A DNA stretch of 5,246 bases. Origin: Chloroflexota bacterium. Lineage in GTDB: Bacteria > Chloroflexota > Anaerolineae > VGOG01. This document shows positions 4,431 through 5,246 of the stretch, one piece after another; position 1 is the stretch's first letter; each line of letters opens with the position of its first letter. The stretch spans positions 1 to 5,246 of the forward strand of contig JAUWYT010000150.1 in the NCBI GenBank assembly GCA_030615705.1. Direction: 5' to 3'. Below the pieces are notes generated by a model. It worked only from the letters and a program-made list of their open reading frames with translations. It was not told the DNA's origin and did not search any database. Position numbers and translations under genes: made by a program.

Positions 4431-5078
4431 TCAGCCATACACCCCCCGATACTCGGGCGGCAGAAGCTCAGCGATGCGGCGCATGATCTCTTCGGTGGCT
4501 TCGGTCAGCCGCTGACGCCTAGTTCGGCTAGCTCCCTCGCAAGGGGGCAGGGTGAAGACCCGTCCGATGGTGACGGTGAGCCTGGGGCGGCGCAAACGTC
4601 TCCATTCGGAGTACATCTTCTCCGTGCCGCTTATCGCCACGGGCAGGATTGGCGCGCCGCTGCGCAAGGCGAAATAGGCAGCGCCAGGCCGCGCTCGCCT
4701 CAGGGCGCCGGTCAGGCTCATCCCAGCCTCAGGGGCCAGGGCCAGAACCTTGCCCTCGGCCAGCACCCGCAGGGCTCGCCGGATGACCTCGCGGTCGAAC
4801 TGGTCGCGGTGCACGGGGATTGTACCGTAGAGCCGGAGGAACTGGCCGGTGATGGGAACGCGGTAGAGATCCGCCAGGGCTATGCCCTCCACTGGCCAGG
4901 GGAAAGCCGCTATCAGGAGGGGGCCATCGAGATGGGCCAGATGGTTAAAGGTAACCAGCAGGGGCCCACCCTGGGGGAGATTCTCCAAGCCCTTTATCTC
5001 CAGATGCGTGAAGAGCCTTAATAGCATCCTCAGGCTAACACAGGCCAGACGTCGGAAGATCAGTCGTCCTTTGCCCAT
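4431..5078 (-). CDS. PlsC-family acyltransferase paralogue with altered block III
   Basis: A 215-residue lysophospholipid acyltransferase-superfamily protein, paralogous to the next gene. Block I NHLAHLD (45-51) keeps the catalytic His46 and Asp51. LYGTIPVHRD (83-92) corresponds to block II, and ILPVAI (144-149) to block IV. Where block III should read PEGTRS, it has PEAGMS (116-121), so the glycine, threonine and arginine that position the glycerol phosphate are all changed. Fold and catalytic base remain, but the acceptor may differ from lysophosphatidic acid. The N-terminus (LRMLLRLFTHLEIKG, 16-30) is amphipathic and likely membrane-associated. The ATG at 5078 has GGAGGAG 5 nt upstream and lies inside the 3' end of cmk (19-nt overlap), so the two are probably co-translated. 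The symbol plsC is withheld because of the motif change. Confidence 0.88.
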   Translation of the reverse strand: MGKGRLIFRRLACVSLRMLLRLFTHLEIKGLENLPQGGPLLVTFNHLAHLDGPLLIAAFPWPVEGIALADLYRVPITGQFLRLYGTIPVHRDQFDREVIRRALRVLAEGKVLALAPEAGMSLTGALRRARPGAAYFALRSGAPILPVAISGTEKMYSEWRRLRRPRLTVTIGRVFTLPPCEGASRTRRQRLTEATEEIMRRIAELLPPEYRGVYG

Positions 5079-5246
5079 ACCAACTCCTCCACCTTGGCCA
5101 GGACCTCGACTATGCTCAGCTCGGTGGTGTCAATGATGATCGCATCGCCGGCTGGGCGAAGGGGAGCCGCCTCTCGCTCACTATCAATCTTGTCCCGCCG
5201 GCGCATAGCCGCCAAAACCTCCTCGTAATCGGCTTCTTCTCCCCTT
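5060..5246 (-). CDS. cmk: Cytidylate kinase, C-terminal 61 residues (runs off right edge)
   Basis: Cytidylate (CMP/dCMP) kinase phosphorylates CMP to CDP with ATP, feeding RNA, DNA and CDP-lipid synthesis. The visible C-terminus reads RGEEADYEEVLAAMRRRD, then KIDSEREAAPLRPAGDAIII, then DTTELSIVEVLAKVEEL. RRRDKIDSER, APL and the DAIIIDTTELS motif are diagnostic of the family (typical RD-x2-DS-x-R...APL-x2-A-x-DA-x3-D). The frame ends with TGA at 5062-5060, inside the next gene. The nucleotide-binding N-terminus is outside the window. A cmk-plsC pairing is a common bacterial arrangement, which supports the call. Confidence 0.93.
   Translation of the reverse strand, partial: RGEEADYEEVLAAMRRRDKIDSEREAAPLRPAGDAIIIDTTELSIVEVLAKVEELVWAKDD
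5084..5090 (-). promoter_or_regulatory. Ribosome binding site of the altered-block-III acyltransferase
   Basis: GGAGGAG lies 5 nt before the ATG at 5078, within the cmk coding sequence (where it encodes part of VEE). It supports the start chosen inside the upstream gene and coupled translation. Confidence 0.7.

Overview
The window looks like chromosomal DNA from a moderately GC-rich bacterium. The gene order (cmk, two plsC-like genes, a PDZ/radical-SAM DUF512 gene), the nitrilase-linked type of NAD synthetase, and intergenic spacers full of heptamer-like repeats together suggest Chloroflexota (Anaerolineae-like). This lineage call is inference by eye with no database support; the repeat style also occurs in filamentous cyanobacteria. 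All recognisable genes lie on the minus strand, so transcription runs from high to low coordinates.

Right part (5246 down to 2437): a tight gene run. It starts with the C-terminus of cytidylate kinase (cmk, cut by the window edge). The cmk stop overlaps the start of a PlsC-type acyltransferase by 19 nt. A second PlsC paralogue follows after a 47-nt gap, and its TAG stop directly abuts the GTG start of a PDZ-radical SAM-DUF512 protein. Ribosome sites precede each internal start. This is a nucleotide/phospholipid housekeeping cluster.

Middle (2436 to 1198): a glutamine-dependent NAD+ synthetase that has lost its 5' end. Nitrilase-domain homology begins within about ten codons of the DUF512 stop and in the same frame, but the first roughly 160-170 residues, with the Glu-Lys-Cys glutaminase triad, are absent. 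The ATP-pyrophosphatase synthetase domain is intact to its C-terminus. This is the most notable gene-level anomaly.

Left part (1197 to 401): about 800 bp with no convincing gene. It holds a consensus-like sigma70 promoter (TTGACA, 17 nt, TATGAT) and a perfect anti-SD-complementary ribosome site, with no ORF behind them. It also holds heptamer repeats, a duplicated 25-26 bp segment, a large nested inverted repeat (526-624), and several tetraloop hairpins. Downstream, with its own strong ribosome site, the N-terminal 133 codons of a DegT/DnrJ/EryC1/StrS sugar aminotransferase run off the left edge. That gene opens a different functional unit (nucleotide-sugar or cell-surface glycan metabolism).
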